Shown in pieces: positions 18,630 to 27,266 of a stretch of DNA of 64,000 bases (position 1 is the stretch's first letter; each line of letters opens with the position of its first letter). The position numbers and the translations under genes are program-made. This DNA is from Methylobacterium sp. PvR107 (lineage in GTDB: Bacteria > Pseudomonadota > Alphaproteobacteria > Rhizobiales > Beijerinckiaceae): the NCBI RefSeq assembly GCF_017833295.1, contig NZ_JAFIBW010000001.1, forward strand, positions 4,181,501 through 4,245,500, read 5' to 3'. Below the pieces are notes generated by a model that did no database searches, was not told where the DNA came from, and worked only from the letters and a program-made list of their open reading frames with translations.

Positions 18630-19174
18630 CAGTACAATTCGTTGCGGAAAGCCGCCGTCGAGACCGTCAGGTAGGCGGGCGCGCCATTGAAGGTCGCGCT
18701 GCTGCCGAGGATCGACGCGAAGGCCGCGGGCATGAACGTGATCGGGTAGATCACCAGCAGGTACTGATAGGCACCGCGCGAACCCAGCGTGTACTGCCCT
18801 GAGCCCGGTGTCAGCGTCGGGATCGCCAGGCCGCTCATGTCCGACTTGACGAAGCTGTAATACCCGCTCGGCGACCCCCCGGGCTGCACAACGTAGAGGT
18901 TGATCATGACGTTGCTGCATTTGAGCACGGCGGGCAGGTAGCCGCACAAGGCTGCCCTGAACCCGGCCTGATCCATGGCCTGGGTCTGGGCAGCGCCGGT
19001 CATGATCTGCCGCGAGGCACGTGTCGTGGCGTAATCGAGAGATTGGTTCAAAAAAATTATGGTGGCTACTGTCATAACAAACAGGATAGCCAGGATGAAT
19101 AGTCCAGCGACGAGGGCGAACTCGACGGCTGCGGCTCCTCCACGATCGTGAGCAAATCTGCGCATGGAAAACAT
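18629..19174 (-). CDS. tadE: TadE-like minor pilin, first of cassette
   Basis: About 181 residues. The pseudopilin-type N-terminus AAAVEFALVAGLFILAILFV (conserved Glu, TM about residues 15-40) marks the TadE family. Three in-frame ATGs exist (19189, 19174, 19165); 19174 follows an AAGG sequence and leaves the CtrA-like box at 19197-19211 upstream. It is the first gene of tadE-tadE-tadG. The remaining Tad genes (flp pilin, cpaA-F, tadB/C) are not in the window, so this cassette would depend on a secretion apparatus elsewhere. Confidence 0.82.
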   Translation of the reverse strand: MFSMRRFAHDRGGAAAVEFALVAGLFILAILFVMTVATIIFLNQSLDYATTRASRQIMTGAAQTQAMDQAGFRAALCGYLPAVLKCSNVMINLYVVQPGGSPSGYYSFVKSDMSGLAIPTLTPGSGQYTLGSRGAYQYLLVIYPITFMPAAFASILGSSATFNGAPAYLTVSTAAFRNELY

Positions 19175-19196
19175 GCGCCTTGTTTGCATGGGAGTG

Positions 19197-19211
19197 CTAA
19201 ATGTCGGTTAA
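19197..19211. promoter_or_regulatory. CtrA-like box upstream of the tad cassette
   Basis: Reads TTAA-N7-TTAG on the minus strand, one mismatch from the CtrA consensus, 23-37 bp upstream of the tadE start. In Caulobacter the pilin gene pilA is CtrA-controlled, which makes the position sensible; binding is not shown. Confidence 0.4.
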
Positions 19212-19249
19212 AGAAACCCTCAAGACGCCAATGGTAAGTCTAATAGTTG

Positions 19250-20032
19250 TTATCCACCGTAGCTCTGCACCAGTGAGCCCGCCACCAGGGTCCACCCGTC
19301 GACCAGCACGAAGAAGATCAGCTTGAACGGCAGGGACACTGTGGCCGGCGGGACCATCATCATGCCGATGGCCATCAGCACCGAGGCGACCACGAGGTCG
19401 ATGATCAGGAACGGAATGAAGAGCAGGAAGCCGATCTCGAAGGCGCGGCGCAACTCCGAGATCATGAAAGCGGGGGTCACGATTTCGAGACCGACATCCT
19501 CGGGCCCCTTCGGCGTCGGGATCTTCGCGAGGTCGAGGAACAGCTTGAGGTCCTTCTCGCGCACGTTGCGCAGCATGAAGGTCTTGAACGGCGCCGATGC
19601 GCGCTCGAAGGCCTGAGCCTGCGTGATCCGTCCGGCGATCAGGGGCTCGATCCCGGCGCTGTAGGCCGCCCGCCCGGTCGGCGCCATTACGAAGGCCGTG
19701 AGGAACAGCGCGAGGCTGACGAGCACCGCGGTCGGCGGCGCCGTCTGTGTGCCGAGCGCCGAGCGCAGGATCGACAGCACGACCACGATCCGCGTGAAGG
19801 CCGTAGCCATCACCAGCACGGAGGGCGCGACCGCCAGGATGGTGATCAGCGCGACCAGCTGGAGTGCGCGCTCGGTCGTGCCGCCGGCACCCAGATCGAG
19901 GGTGACGCTCTGGGCGAGCGCCGGGCCCGCGGCGAGCAGACCGCCGGCCAGCCCTGTCAGGGCAGCCAGGGCGATGTGTCGGCGGCGCGGGTTCGGGCGC
20001 GTGGAGGTCGGGCGGGTCGGCACGTCGATCAT
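19250..20032 (-). CDS. fliP: Flagellar export gate protein FliP
   Basis: 260 residues. Integral membrane component of the flagellar type III export gate. It has a cleavable signal peptide (GLLAAGPALAQS, near residue 40), as known for FliP, and the family blocks MATAFTRIVVVLSILRSALG (about 75-94) and FIPFLIIDLVVASVLMAIGMM (about 205-225), ending with the usual FFVLVDGWTLVAGSLVQSY. The ATG at 20030-20032 was chosen from the signal peptide. It is separated from the main flagellar operon by about 3.5 kb; no fliO, fliQ or fliR is adjacent. Confidence 0.95.
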   Translation of the reverse strand: MIDVPTRPTSTRPNPRRRHIALAALTGLAGGLLAAGPALAQSVTLDLGAGGTTERALQLVALITILAVAPSVLVMATAFTRIVVVLSILRSALGTQTAPPTAVLVSLALFLTAFVMAPTGRAAYSAGIEPLIAGRITQAQAFERASAPFKTFMLRNVREKDLKLFLDLAKIPTPKGPEDVGLEIVTPAFMISELRRAFEIGFLLFIPFLIIDLVVASVLMAIGMMMVPPATVSLPFKLIFFVLVDGWTLVAGSLVQSYGG

Positions 20033-20049
20033 CGGCGTCACGGGCAATC

Positions 20050-21105
20050 TCAGGTCGGTGTCGCCGGGCGCACGTTGGCCCGTCGGGCCTCGAGGTTCTG
20101 CCATACGAGCAGCGCGGGCAGGCCGAGCACCACGTCGGGCACACGGCGGGCGAGCGAGAGGGCGATGGCGGTGCCGGCATCGATCCCGAACAGGCCGCAG
20201 ACCAGCACGAGGCCGCCTTCCTGCACGCCGAGGCCGCTCGGCACCACGAAGGCGGCGGCCTTGATCGCCTGGCTGAGCGCCTCGATCACCAGGATCTCCG
20301 AGAGGCTGACGTGGTCGATCCCGATGCAGGCCAGGACGACGGCGATCTCGGCCGCGCCGAGGAGCCAAGCCAGCGCGTGCAGGGCGCAGGACTGCGCCAG
20401 GTGGCCGCGCCGTCCCGCCGCCCAGATCGCGTCCAGCGCACCCTGAATGCGCTGGCTCGGCTCGGGCCGGGCCTCGGTCTCCGGGACGAAGCGCCGTCCG
20501 AGGGCGGCGACGCGATCCTCGATCACCCGCACAACGCCGGTGCGCTGGAGCGCGAAGAAAGCCGCGATCGCCAGTCCTGCGACGGCCAGCGTCCGCAGCG
20601 TCCAGTTCGCCAACTCGGCGGCCTGCGCGCCCTCGACCCGGGTCAGGAGCCCGGCCCCCAGGCCGGCGAACAGGCCGAGCGTTCCGACCTGGAACAGGAG
20701 GTCGGCGAGCACCGAGGCGGCCGCCAGAGAGCCCGCGATCCCCCAAAAGGTGAGGAGGCGCGCGCCCACGACCTCGCCGCCGACCGAGGCCACGGGCAGC
20801 AGCACGTTGATGCCCTCGCGCACGAAGCGCAGGATCAGGCAGGCCGCAGCCGGCGCGGGCGACAGCCCGTCGAGGATGCGCGCCCAGGCGATGCCGCACA
20901 GCACGATCACGAGCGCCCGCACCAGCGTGACGCCGGCGAAGCCCGCCACCCCGATCCGCCCGAACGCGGCGGCGACGGCGCCGAGATCGTTGGTCGCCAC
21001 GAGCCAGATTGCGAGCCCGAGGCCGATCAGCGTGCCGAACAGGGGCAGGCGGCGCAGAACGGCCCGGGCGGCCCGGCTCTTCCAGGAGACGCGGTCGCCG
21101 ATCAC
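20050..21105 (-). CDS. hpnL: Flippase-like membrane protein (HpnL / LPG-synthase TM family)
   Basis: 351 residues with about eight hydrophobic helices. It matches the lysylphosphatidylglycerol synthase-type TM domain used by the hopanoid-associated protein HpnL: GLAIWLVATNDLG near residues 29-41, FVREGINVLLPVASVGGEVVGARLL near 95-118, and the signature AFVVPSGLGVQEGGLVLV near 290-307. HpnL is implicated in hopanoid transport to the outer membrane; Methylobacterium makes hopanoids. No other hpn gene is next to it, so the HpnL call rests on similarity only. It ends 17 bp before fliP. Confidence 0.7.
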   Translation of the reverse strand: MIGDRVSWKSRAARAVLRRLPLFGTLIGLGLAIWLVATNDLGAVAAAFGRIGVAGFAGVTLVRALVIVLCGIAWARILDGLSPAPAAACLILRFVREGINVLLPVASVGGEVVGARLLTFWGIAGSLAAASVLADLLFQVGTLGLFAGLGAGLLTRVEGAQAAELANWTLRTLAVAGLAIAAFFALQRTGVVRVIEDRVAALGRRFVPETEARPEPSQRIQGALDAIWAAGRRGHLAQSCALHALAWLLGAAEIAVVLACIGIDHVSLSEILVIEALSQAIKAAAFVVPSGLGVQEGGLVLVCGLFGIDAGTAIALSLARRVPDVVLGLPALLVWQNLEARRANVRPATPT

Positions 21106-21169
21106 GGTCGGGGCGTGCGGGTTGCGCGTCGGGAAGGGGGCAAGAGCGGCAGCTCCAGGTCTGGGCCGG

Positions 21170-21652
21170 TCAACGGGACGGCGGCGATTCGTCGGGAACC
21201 ATCGCCGCTAGAGCGGTATTGGGGCCGAATTCGGGGGCCGAAGGACGAGGCCTCCCGGCTTGGAGCACGGCGGCGAGCGCCTCTTCCGGGCTCGCCGCGG
21301 GATCGATAAGAACGACGCGACCGGCCGCGACGCTTGCCCCCGTCGCGACGGCCACCGCGCGCTTCGGGCAGGGGCCGAGACATCCGGATTCCACGATGCA
21401 GAGCTTCGTCCGGCTGCCCGTCCGCCCATCCTTGGCCGCCTGCTTCCCGGCCCGCTTCAGAAGTGCGCGGACGGCACGCGGGCGCAGGCCCTGCCGCTTC
21501 GCACATTTTCCGCACACCGCCACGATTTCGGTAAACTTGGTCTTGGCCAGAGTCTTGGCCAGAGGCTTGGTCGAAGGCTTGGTCAGGGGTTTGGCCGAGC
21601 GGCCGGCGGGGCGGCGATCCGCATCGCCCTCGAAACGAGGTTCTGTCATCAT
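21170..21652 (-). CDS. (2Fe-2S) ferredoxin-like (thioredoxin-fold) protein
   Basis: 160 residues. The C-terminal two thirds carry VCGKCAKRQG (Cys pair near 47-50) and CIVESGCLGPCPKRAVAVA (Cys near 85, 91 and 95), the pattern of thioredoxin-fold [2Fe-2S] ferredoxins. The N-terminus is a Lys/Pro/Thr-rich extension with near-repeats KPLTKP, KPSTKP, KPLAKT, LAKT. It probably acts in electron transfer; the partner is unknown. It lies 64 bp upstream of the HpnL-like gene on the same strand. Confidence 0.68.
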   Translation of the reverse strand: MMTEPRFEGDADRRPAGRSAKPLTKPSTKPLAKTLAKTKFTEIVAVCGKCAKRQGLRPRAVRALLKRAGKQAAKDGRTGSRTKLCIVESGCLGPCPKRAVAVATGASVAAGRVVLIDPAASPEEALAAVLQAGRPRPSAPEFGPNTALAAMVPDESPPSR

Positions 21653-21828
21653 CCGGAGACTCTAAGACCCGATACGGGGACTGGGCTACGGCGCCCGACG
21701 CCGCGGTGCGGCAGCCGGAGGCGCCATAAAAAGGGCCTAAAAGAACGGGATCCCGGAGCCGCGCACGGGCCGCCCCTCGGCCGGCGCCGCGGCAGCGGAA
21801 CCGGCGCAGACCCAGGAACACAGAGCGG

Positions 21829-23142
21829 ATGAGCTTCGACGACGTCAAGGACGACACGCGCGAAGGCGAGATCGTGACGTTCGCCGCCTCGGCCATGCCG
21901 GAGCTGCGGCGGAGCGCGGAAACGATTCGTCCGGTTCCGGAGAAGCGCAACGCCCGGGCTCTGATCGCCTCGGTTCGCGAGCGCCTGGACTGGACGCGCC
22001 TGCCGGGCCTCGGCCGGCGCGAGGAGGACACGTCCACCTACGGTTCGCGGATCATCCGGCGGGTCAGCCTGTTCGTCCTGCTGCCGACGCTCGTGATCGG
22101 GCTTTACCTGTTCGGGTTCGCCTCCAACCAGTACGTCGCCGAGACCCAGTTCGCGGTCCGCGGTAACGTCGAGCCGATGGAGAACATCTCGCTCGGCCAG
22201 TACACGAACCTGATTCAGAAGCACAACAGCCAGGACAGCTTCATTGTCCGCGACTACATCGGCAGCCAGACCATGGTCGAGGCGCTGGAGAAGAGCATCG
22301 GTCTCTCCAAGATGTTCTCGCGGCCCGAGGCCGATTTTTGGACGCGCTTCGATCCGAGCGACCCGGTCGAGGATCTGACCAAATACTGGCGCAAGCACGT
22401 CGAAGCGCATATTGACTCGATCTCGGGCGTGATCCGGCTCACGGTGCGCGCCTTCACCCCCGAAGATGCCTTGACCATTGCCCGGGAGGTGGTGGCCCGG
22501 TCCGAAACCCTGATCAACGCGATCTCGAAGCGCGCGCAGGCCGACATGGTCGCTCAGGCTCAGGCCGACGCCGCGACGGCGCAGGAACGTTTGCGCACGG
22601 CGCATGTCGCGCTGCAAAGCTTCCGCAACCAATGGGGCGTGATCGACCCGATCAAGTCGGCCGAGGGGACGCTCACCACCCTGAACACCCTGCGGAAGGA
22701 CAAGCTGAAGAACGAGAACGACCTGCAGATCTTGCGCAGCTCGAACCTCGATGAGCGTTCGCGCTCCATCCAGACGCTGGTTGCCAACGGCACGGCCATC
22801 GACCAGCAGATGAAGCTGCTGCAGGACGAGTTGACGAGCACGGGCGCGGCGGCGGGCGGCGCTCCCAACCTCACGGAAGCGCTGCTCCAGTACGAGGGAC
22901 TCCTGGTCGAACGCACGATCGCCGAGAAGCTCGAGGAATCGGCGAGCGGGATGCTCGACCGCGCCCGCGTCGCGGCCAGCAAGCAGCACATCTTCCTGGC
23001 GACTTTCGTGCCCCCGGTCCTGCCGACGGACAGCCTCTACCCCGAGCGGGCCCATACCGTCCTCGTGGCGTTCTTCTGCTTCCTGGTGGTCTGGAGTTCG
23101 TGCTCGCTCCTGGTCGCGGGTATCCGCGACCAGCGGATGTAG
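21829..23142 (+). CDS. Capsule polysaccharide export inner-membrane protein (KpsE/CtrB family)
   Basis: 437 residues. Polysaccharide co-polymerase-type protein: a cytoplasmic N-terminus of about 75 residues, TM1 (VSLFVLLPTLVIGLYLFGFA), the conserved YVAETQFAVRG block right after it, a long coiled-coil periplasmic domain (about residues 220-340, QADAATAQERLRTAHVALQS), and TM2 near the C-terminus (TVLVAFFCFLVVWSSCSLLV). It matches KpsE/BexC/CtrB of ABC-dependent capsule export. No kpsMT, polymerase or glycosyltransferase genes are in the window, so it is isolated here. Confidence 0.85.
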   Translation: MSFDDVKDDTREGEIVTFAASAMPELRRSAETIRPVPEKRNARALIASVRERLDWTRLPGLGRREEDTSTYGSRIIRRVSLFVLLPTLVIGLYLFGFASNQYVAETQFAVRGNVEPMENISLGQYTNLIQKHNSQDSFIVRDYIGSQTMVEALEKSIGLSKMFSRPEADFWTRFDPSDPVEDLTKYWRKHVEAHIDSISGVIRLTVRAFTPEDALTIAREVVARSETLINAISKRAQADMVAQAQADAATAQERLRTAHVALQSFRNQWGVIDPIKSAEGTLTTLNTLRKDKLKNENDLQILRSSNLDERSRSIQTLVANGTAIDQQMKLLQDELTSTGAAAGGAPNLTEALLQYEGLLVERTIAEKLEESASGMLDRARVAASKQHIFLATFVPPVLPTDSLYPERAHTVLVAFFCFLVVWSSCSLLVAGIRDQRM

Positions 23143-23242
23143 GTGGCCCCAGTCCGGCTCTGGATCCCGCTCGGCGCGATCTGTAGAGGGAGGCGGCCCG
23201 GTATCCGGGCGCCCCGGTGAAATGAGCGAAGTCTAACAGGCC

Positions 23243-23527
23243 ATGTCGGATTTCTCCGATCTCGTCGCGAAGGCGATCCAGCCCTCGATGACCCGGGAGG
23301 AGCGCGAGGCGGTGTATACCGTAGTGCGGCAGGCCGTGCTCCGCCTGCAGGAGCGGGAGGCGCTGCCGCCCGACGACCCGCGCGTGGCGCTCCAGCGTCA
23401 TCTCGTCGAGGAAACGATCCGCGACGTGGAGGGCGATGTCGTCCGCTACGCGTCGCTGCGCAAGCTCGAGGCGGCCTTTGCGGCCCAGAACGCGGCCGAC
23501 AAGACATCCCAGGCCGGCCGCCGCTAG
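23243..23527 (+). CDS. Conserved hypothetical small protein
   Basis: 94 residues, highly charged and mostly helical (REEREAVYTVVRQAVLRLQ). The codon usage matches the genome and the frame lies alone between the KpsE-like gene and flbD. No domain is recognised. Confidence 0.55.
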   Translation: MSDFSDLVAKAIQPSMTREEREAVYTVVRQAVLRLQEREALPPDDPRVALQRHLVEETIRDVEGDVVRYASLRKLEAAFAAQNAADKTSQAGRR

Positions 23528-23569
23528 AGCCGCGCCCGATCGCGCTGCATCATGGGACACACCGGCGAT

Positions 23570-23690
23570 CCACCCCTCGCTCTTCTCGTGAGAGGGGGGG
23601 GAGCGCCGCGGAGGCTGCCAGCCGCCTCGCGATCCCTGAATCTCTCCCTCGAGGCGGCTTCGCCGCACTGCAGGCTGAGGGGGATGGATC
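23570..23690. repeat. Palindromic intergenic sequence between convergent genes
   Basis: Contains CCCTCGCTCTTCTCGTGAGAGGG-like and GAGGCGGCTTCGCCGC-like inverted repeats, with C-rich and G-rich ends as in the 48044 and 52827 elements. It is probably a degenerate member of a repeat family; the boundaries are uncertain. Confidence 0.35.
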
Positions 23691-23776
23691 GGGCGACCAA
23701 TCTCCGTTTGGGGCCCGTTGCCCGGCGCAACACGTTCGGCCACGGGCCTCGCGCGGTCCGGCGGCCCGGGATCCGC

Positions 23777-25138
23777 TCAGCCGCAGGCCACGCTCGCCCG
23801 GACGGTCCCGGGTTCGGCCACGTCCAGGCCCGACGAGACATACTCGTTAAGCTTGTTGCGCAGGGTCCGGATCGAGATCCCCAGGATCTTGGCCGCGTGA
23901 GTCCGATTGCCGAGGCAGTGATCCAGCGTGTCGAGGATCAGGTCGCACTCGACCTGAGCCACGGTTCGGCCGACGAGGCCGCGGGTGGCGGCTTCGGCAG
24001 CCTGCGCGGCCCGCGCCGCCGGTCCCTGCGCGGTGATCGCCTCGCCCTCCGGCGACAGGATCGCCTCGGGGCCGATCGCGTCGCCCGAGGCCAGAAGCAC
24101 GGCTCGGTGCAGGGTGTTCTCCAGCTCACGGACATTGCCGCGCCAGGGATTCTTCAGCACCAGCGCGCGCGCCTCCGCGGAGAGCTGACGGGCCGGGACG
24201 CCGTTCACCGCCGCATATTTCTTGGCGAAATGCGCGGCGAGCTCCAGGATATCGGCCGGCCGCTCGCGCAGAGGCGGCAGCTTCAGGGCGACGACATTGA
24301 GCCGGTAGAACAGGTCCTCGCGGAACGTGCCCTTGCGGACCTCCTCGACGAGGTTGCGGTTCGAGGTGGCGAGCACGCGGATATCCACCCGCACGGGGGC
24401 CGTGCCGCCGACCCGATCGATCACCCGCTCCTGCAGCGCCCGAAGCAGCTTCGATTGCAGGCGCACATCCATCTCGGAAATCTCGTCGAGGAGCAGGGTG
24501 CCGCCGTTGGCCTCCTCGAACCGGCCGATGCGCCGGGCGACCGCACCGGTGAATGCGCCCTTCTCGTGCCCGAACAATTCGGATTCGAGCAGAGCCTCGG
24601 GGATCGCCGCGCAGTTCACCGACACGAACGGCTTGCCGGCCCGATTCGATTTCTGGTGGACGTGGCGGGCCAGCACCTCCTTGCCGGTGCCGCTCTCGCC
24701 GGTGATCAGCACCGAGGCCTCGGAGCGGGCGACCTGCTCGGCGAGCTTGACCACCCGCTCCATCGACGGGTCGCGCCAGATGAAGGCGGCACGGTCCGTA
24801 GCAACCGCTTCCAGCACCGCGGCGATCATCTCGGGATCGGGCGGCAGCGGGATGTATTCCTTGGCGCCGGCCCGGATCGCCGCCACGGCGACCGAGGCGT
24901 CCGCCGAGACGCCGCAGGCGACCACCGGCGTGCGGATCCGCTCCCCTTCCAGCGCGGTGACGAGCTCGCGGATCGGCAGGCCAACGTCGATCATGATGAG
25001 ATCGGCGCCGCGGGCGCGCAGGACGTTGAGGCCCTGCGGCACGGCATCCGCCTGCGTCACGGAGGCGCCACGCTGCATGGCGATCTTGGAGGCGGTGATC
25101 AGCTCGCCGTTGAGCCGCCCGATCATCAGGAGCCGCAT
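23777..25138 (-). CDS. flbD: Sigma-54-dependent flagellar regulator FlbD
   Basis: 453 residues: degenerate receiver (1-110), AAA+ sigma-54 activator domain (about 118-350), Fis-type HTH (THAAKILGISIRTLRNKLNEY, near 410-430). Walker A GESGTGKE is near 147-154, the sigma-54 loop GAFTGA at 194-199, and LLLDEISEM forms Walker B. The receiver keeps Asp51 (IMIDVGLP) but begins MIGRLNGEL in place of the acidic pair, as in Caulobacter FlbD, which is controlled by FliX instead of phosphorylation. As last gene of the fliF operon it would switch on late flagellar genes; fliX is not in the window. Confidence 0.93.
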   Translation of the reverse strand: MRLLMIGRLNGELITASKIAMQRGASVTQADAVPQGLNVLRARGADLIMIDVGLPIRELVTALEGERIRTPVVACGVSADASVAVAAIRAGAKEYIPLPPDPEMIAAVLEAVATDRAAFIWRDPSMERVVKLAEQVARSEASVLITGESGTGKEVLARHVHQKSNRAGKPFVSVNCAAIPEALLESELFGHEKGAFTGAVARRIGRFEEANGGTLLLDEISEMDVRLQSKLLRALQERVIDRVGGTAPVRVDIRVLATSNRNLVEEVRKGTFREDLFYRLNVVALKLPPLRERPADILELAAHFAKKYAAVNGVPARQLSAEARALVLKNPWRGNVRELENTLHRAVLLASGDAIGPEAILSPEGEAITAQGPAARAAQAAEAATRGLVGRTVAQVECDLILDTLDHCLGNRTHAAKILGISIRTLRNKLNEYVSSGLDVAEPGTVRASVACG

Positions 25139-25231
25139 GGTTCGTCCCTCTCAAACATCCTGGCGCGGGTTGCACGCCGTACTGGCGGGCGGCCGTCGCC
25201 GGCGCCCATGCCGTAATCTCACGCGTCCGGG

Positions 25232-25564
25232 CTACTCGCCCTTGACGATCTCGGTCATCGTGACGCCGAGCCGGTCCTCGACGAGGACGACCTCGCCGCG
25301 GGCCACCAGCCGGTTGTTGACGAACACGTCGATCGCCTCGCCGACCTTCCGGTCGAGTTCGAGCACCGCGCCGGGCGCCAGCCGGAGCAGGTCGCCGATC
25401 GGCATCCGGGCTGAGCCCAGAACTGCCGAGACCATCACCGGCACGTCGAAGAGCTGCTCCAGGTCGGCCGCCGTCTTCGGGGTGGTGGGCGCGTCGCGGA
25501 TCGAACCCGCCGCGTAATCGGTGTCGTGCTCGCCGAGCTGGGGCAGGCTGAAATCGTCGGACAT
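25232..25564 (-). CDS. fliN: Flagellar motor switch protein FliN
   Basis: 110 residues. The C-terminal SpoA domain is complete: FDVPVMVSAVLGSARMPIGDLL and GAVLELDRKVGEAIDVFVNN, ending VTMTEIVKGE. It is part of the C-ring where FliM/FliN contact CheY-P and export substrates. The ATG (MSDDFSLPQL) at 25564 fits the family better than the upstream one. It sits 10 bp after fliH and 93 bp before flbD. Confidence 0.92.
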   Translation of the reverse strand: MSDDFSLPQLGEHDTDYAAGSIRDAPTTPKTAADLEQLFDVPVMVSAVLGSARMPIGDLLRLAPGAVLELDRKVGEAIDVFVNNRLVARGEVVLVEDRLGVTMTEIVKGE

Positions 25565-25574
25565 CCGGGTTCCT

Positions 25575-26186
25575 TCAGGGGCTCGGGGTGAGGCCGAGGG
25601 CATCGAGGACGCACGCCTCGATGCGGGCGCGCTCCCGCACGATGCCGCCGTCGGCCCATTCGATGCGCGCGTCGCCCGCCGCCATGTCGGGATCGCCGAG
25701 AACGACGAGCCGGCCCTCGTAGCCGCGCTCGCGCGCGAGGCGCTTCACCAGGGCCTCGGCCTCCTCGACGAGGCTGTCGTGCACCCGCACCACGAGGTGA
25801 GGTACGCCGCGCAGGTGCTGGAGCGCCGTCCGGGCGGCCTCGCCGATGCCGGCGAGCGGGGCGGCGTCGAGGGCGTCGCCCGCCACCTTGCGGGCGATCA
25901 GCATGGCGACCTCGACCGCCTGCGCCTCGCGCTCGGCGTCGCGCGCGTCGGCCTGGGCGATCAGGCCCGCCGCGGCCAGCGCCAGGCGGGTCATAGCGTC
26001 GGCGAGCCGGCCCTGGACCTGCGCCTCGGCCTGGAGCCGTCCCTCCTGGACGCCGCGGGCATGCGCCTCCGCCTCGGCGTGGGCGGTGGCCTCGGCGGCG
26101 CGCCGGGTTTCGGCGCTCGGGCGGCCGCTGCGGAAATCGGTCTCGAACAGGAACGGCTTGGCGCTCCGGGCGGATTGGGCGCTCAA
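25575..26186 (-). CDS. fliH: Flagellar assembly protein FliH (FlbE-like)
   Basis: 203 residues, Ala/Glu/Arg-rich and helical, with the FliH arrangement: an N-terminal PFLFETDF block, a coiled region (about 25-110) and a C-terminal globular domain (LVVRVHDSLVEEAEALVKRL, then GDARIEWADGGIVRERARIE). FliH regulates the export ATPase FliI. In Caulobacter the gene in this position of the operon is flbE, a FliH homologue. Its start overlaps the 3' end of fliG by 4 bp. Confidence 0.85.
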   Translation of the reverse strand: MSAQSARSAKPFLFETDFRSGRPSAETRRAAEATAHAEAEAHARGVQEGRLQAEAQVQGRLADAMTRLALAAAGLIAQADARDAEREAQAVEVAMLIARKVAGDALDAAPLAGIGEAARTALQHLRGVPHLVVRVHDSLVEEAEALVKRLARERGYEGRLVVLGDPDMAAGDARIEWADGGIVRERARIEACVLDALGLTPSP

Positions 26187-27241
26187 TAGACCAGCTCCTC
26201 CTCGGCGCTATTCTTCGCGATCATGATCTCGCCCTTCTCGGCGAGGTCCTTGGCGATCTCGGTCATCTTCGCCTGCGCCTCATCGACCTCCTTGAGACGG
26301 ACCGGCCCGAGCGAGGCCATCTCGTCCGTGAGGTTCTTGGCCGCGCGGGTCGACATCTGCTGCATGAAGAAGGCCCGGGTCCGCTCGTTGCCGCCCTTCA
26401 GCGCCCGGCACAGGGTTTCGTTGTCGACCGAGCGCATCAGCGTCTGGACGCTGCCCGGGTCGAGCTTCAGCAGATCCTCGAAGGTGAACATCAGCTCGCG
26501 GATGCGCTTGGCCGAGCCGCGGTTGGCCTGGTCCAGGGCTGCGAGGAAGCGGCCTTCCGTCTGCCGGTCGAAGGCGTTGAACACGTCGGCCATCATCTCG
26601 TGCGCGTCGCGGCGCTGGGTCTGCGCGATGGTCGACACGAACTCGACCCGCAGGGTCTCCTCGATGTGGCGCAGGGCCTCCTTCTGCACGGTCTCCATGC
26701 GCAGCATCCGGTTGAGGCAGTCGATGGCGAAGTCCTCGGGCAGGATGGTCAGCACCTTGGCGGCGTAGTCGGCTCGCACCCGCGAGAGCACCACCGCCAC
26801 GGTCTGCGGGTACTCGTTGCGCAGGAACGAGGCGAGAATCTCCGGATCGACCTGGGCGATCGAGGCCCAGACGCGCTTGCCGGAGGCGCCCTTGATCTCG
26901 GCCATGATCAGCGAGACCTGGTCGCTCGGGAAGATCTTCAGGAGCAGGGCCTCGGTCCGCTCGAAATTCGCCGAGATGCCGCCGCTGTTGCCGAGCTTCG
27001 TCACGAACTCGATGATCAGCTTGTCGACGGTGGTCGCCTCCAGCGTACCGAGCTGGACCATCGCGGCGCTGACCTTCTTGATCTCCTCCTCCTCGAGCAT
27101 CTGCCAGATCGGCGCGCCTTCATCCTCGCCGAGCATCAGGAGGAGCGCGGCAGCGCGCTGCGGACCGGGCATGGCCGCATAGGTGTCGCCCCCCGCCGTT
27201 GCCAAGGTGTTTGCCAGACCTGCCGCCAATCCTGCCGCCAT
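26183..27241 (-). CDS. fliG: Flagellar motor switch protein FliG
   Basis: 352 residues. Rotor protein that joins the MS ring to the C-ring and contacts MotA. Family blocks are clear: GPQRAAALLLMLGEDEGAPIWQ at residues 27-48, ERTEALLLKIFPSDQVSLIMAEI, the middle-domain EYPQTVAVVLSRV, and the C-terminal charged torque helix FTFEDLLKLDPGSVQTLMRSV. It follows fliF by 25 bp and overlaps fliH by 4 bp. Confidence 0.96.
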   Translation of the reverse strand: MAAGLAAGLANTLATAGGDTYAAMPGPQRAAALLLMLGEDEGAPIWQMLEEEEIKKVSAAMVQLGTLEATTVDKLIIEFVTKLGNSGGISANFERTEALLLKIFPSDQVSLIMAEIKGASGKRVWASIAQVDPEILASFLRNEYPQTVAVVLSRVRADYAAKVLTILPEDFAIDCLNRMLRMETVQKEALRHIEETLRVEFVSTIAQTQRRDAHEMMADVFNAFDRQTEGRFLAALDQANRGSAKRIRELMFTFEDLLKLDPGSVQTLMRSVDNETLCRALKGGNERTRAFFMQQMSTRAAKNLTDEMASLGPVRLKEVDEAQAKMTEIAKDLAEKGEIMIAKNSAEEELVY

Positions 27242-27266
27242 CGACCTGCTCTCGCCTCCCTACGCG

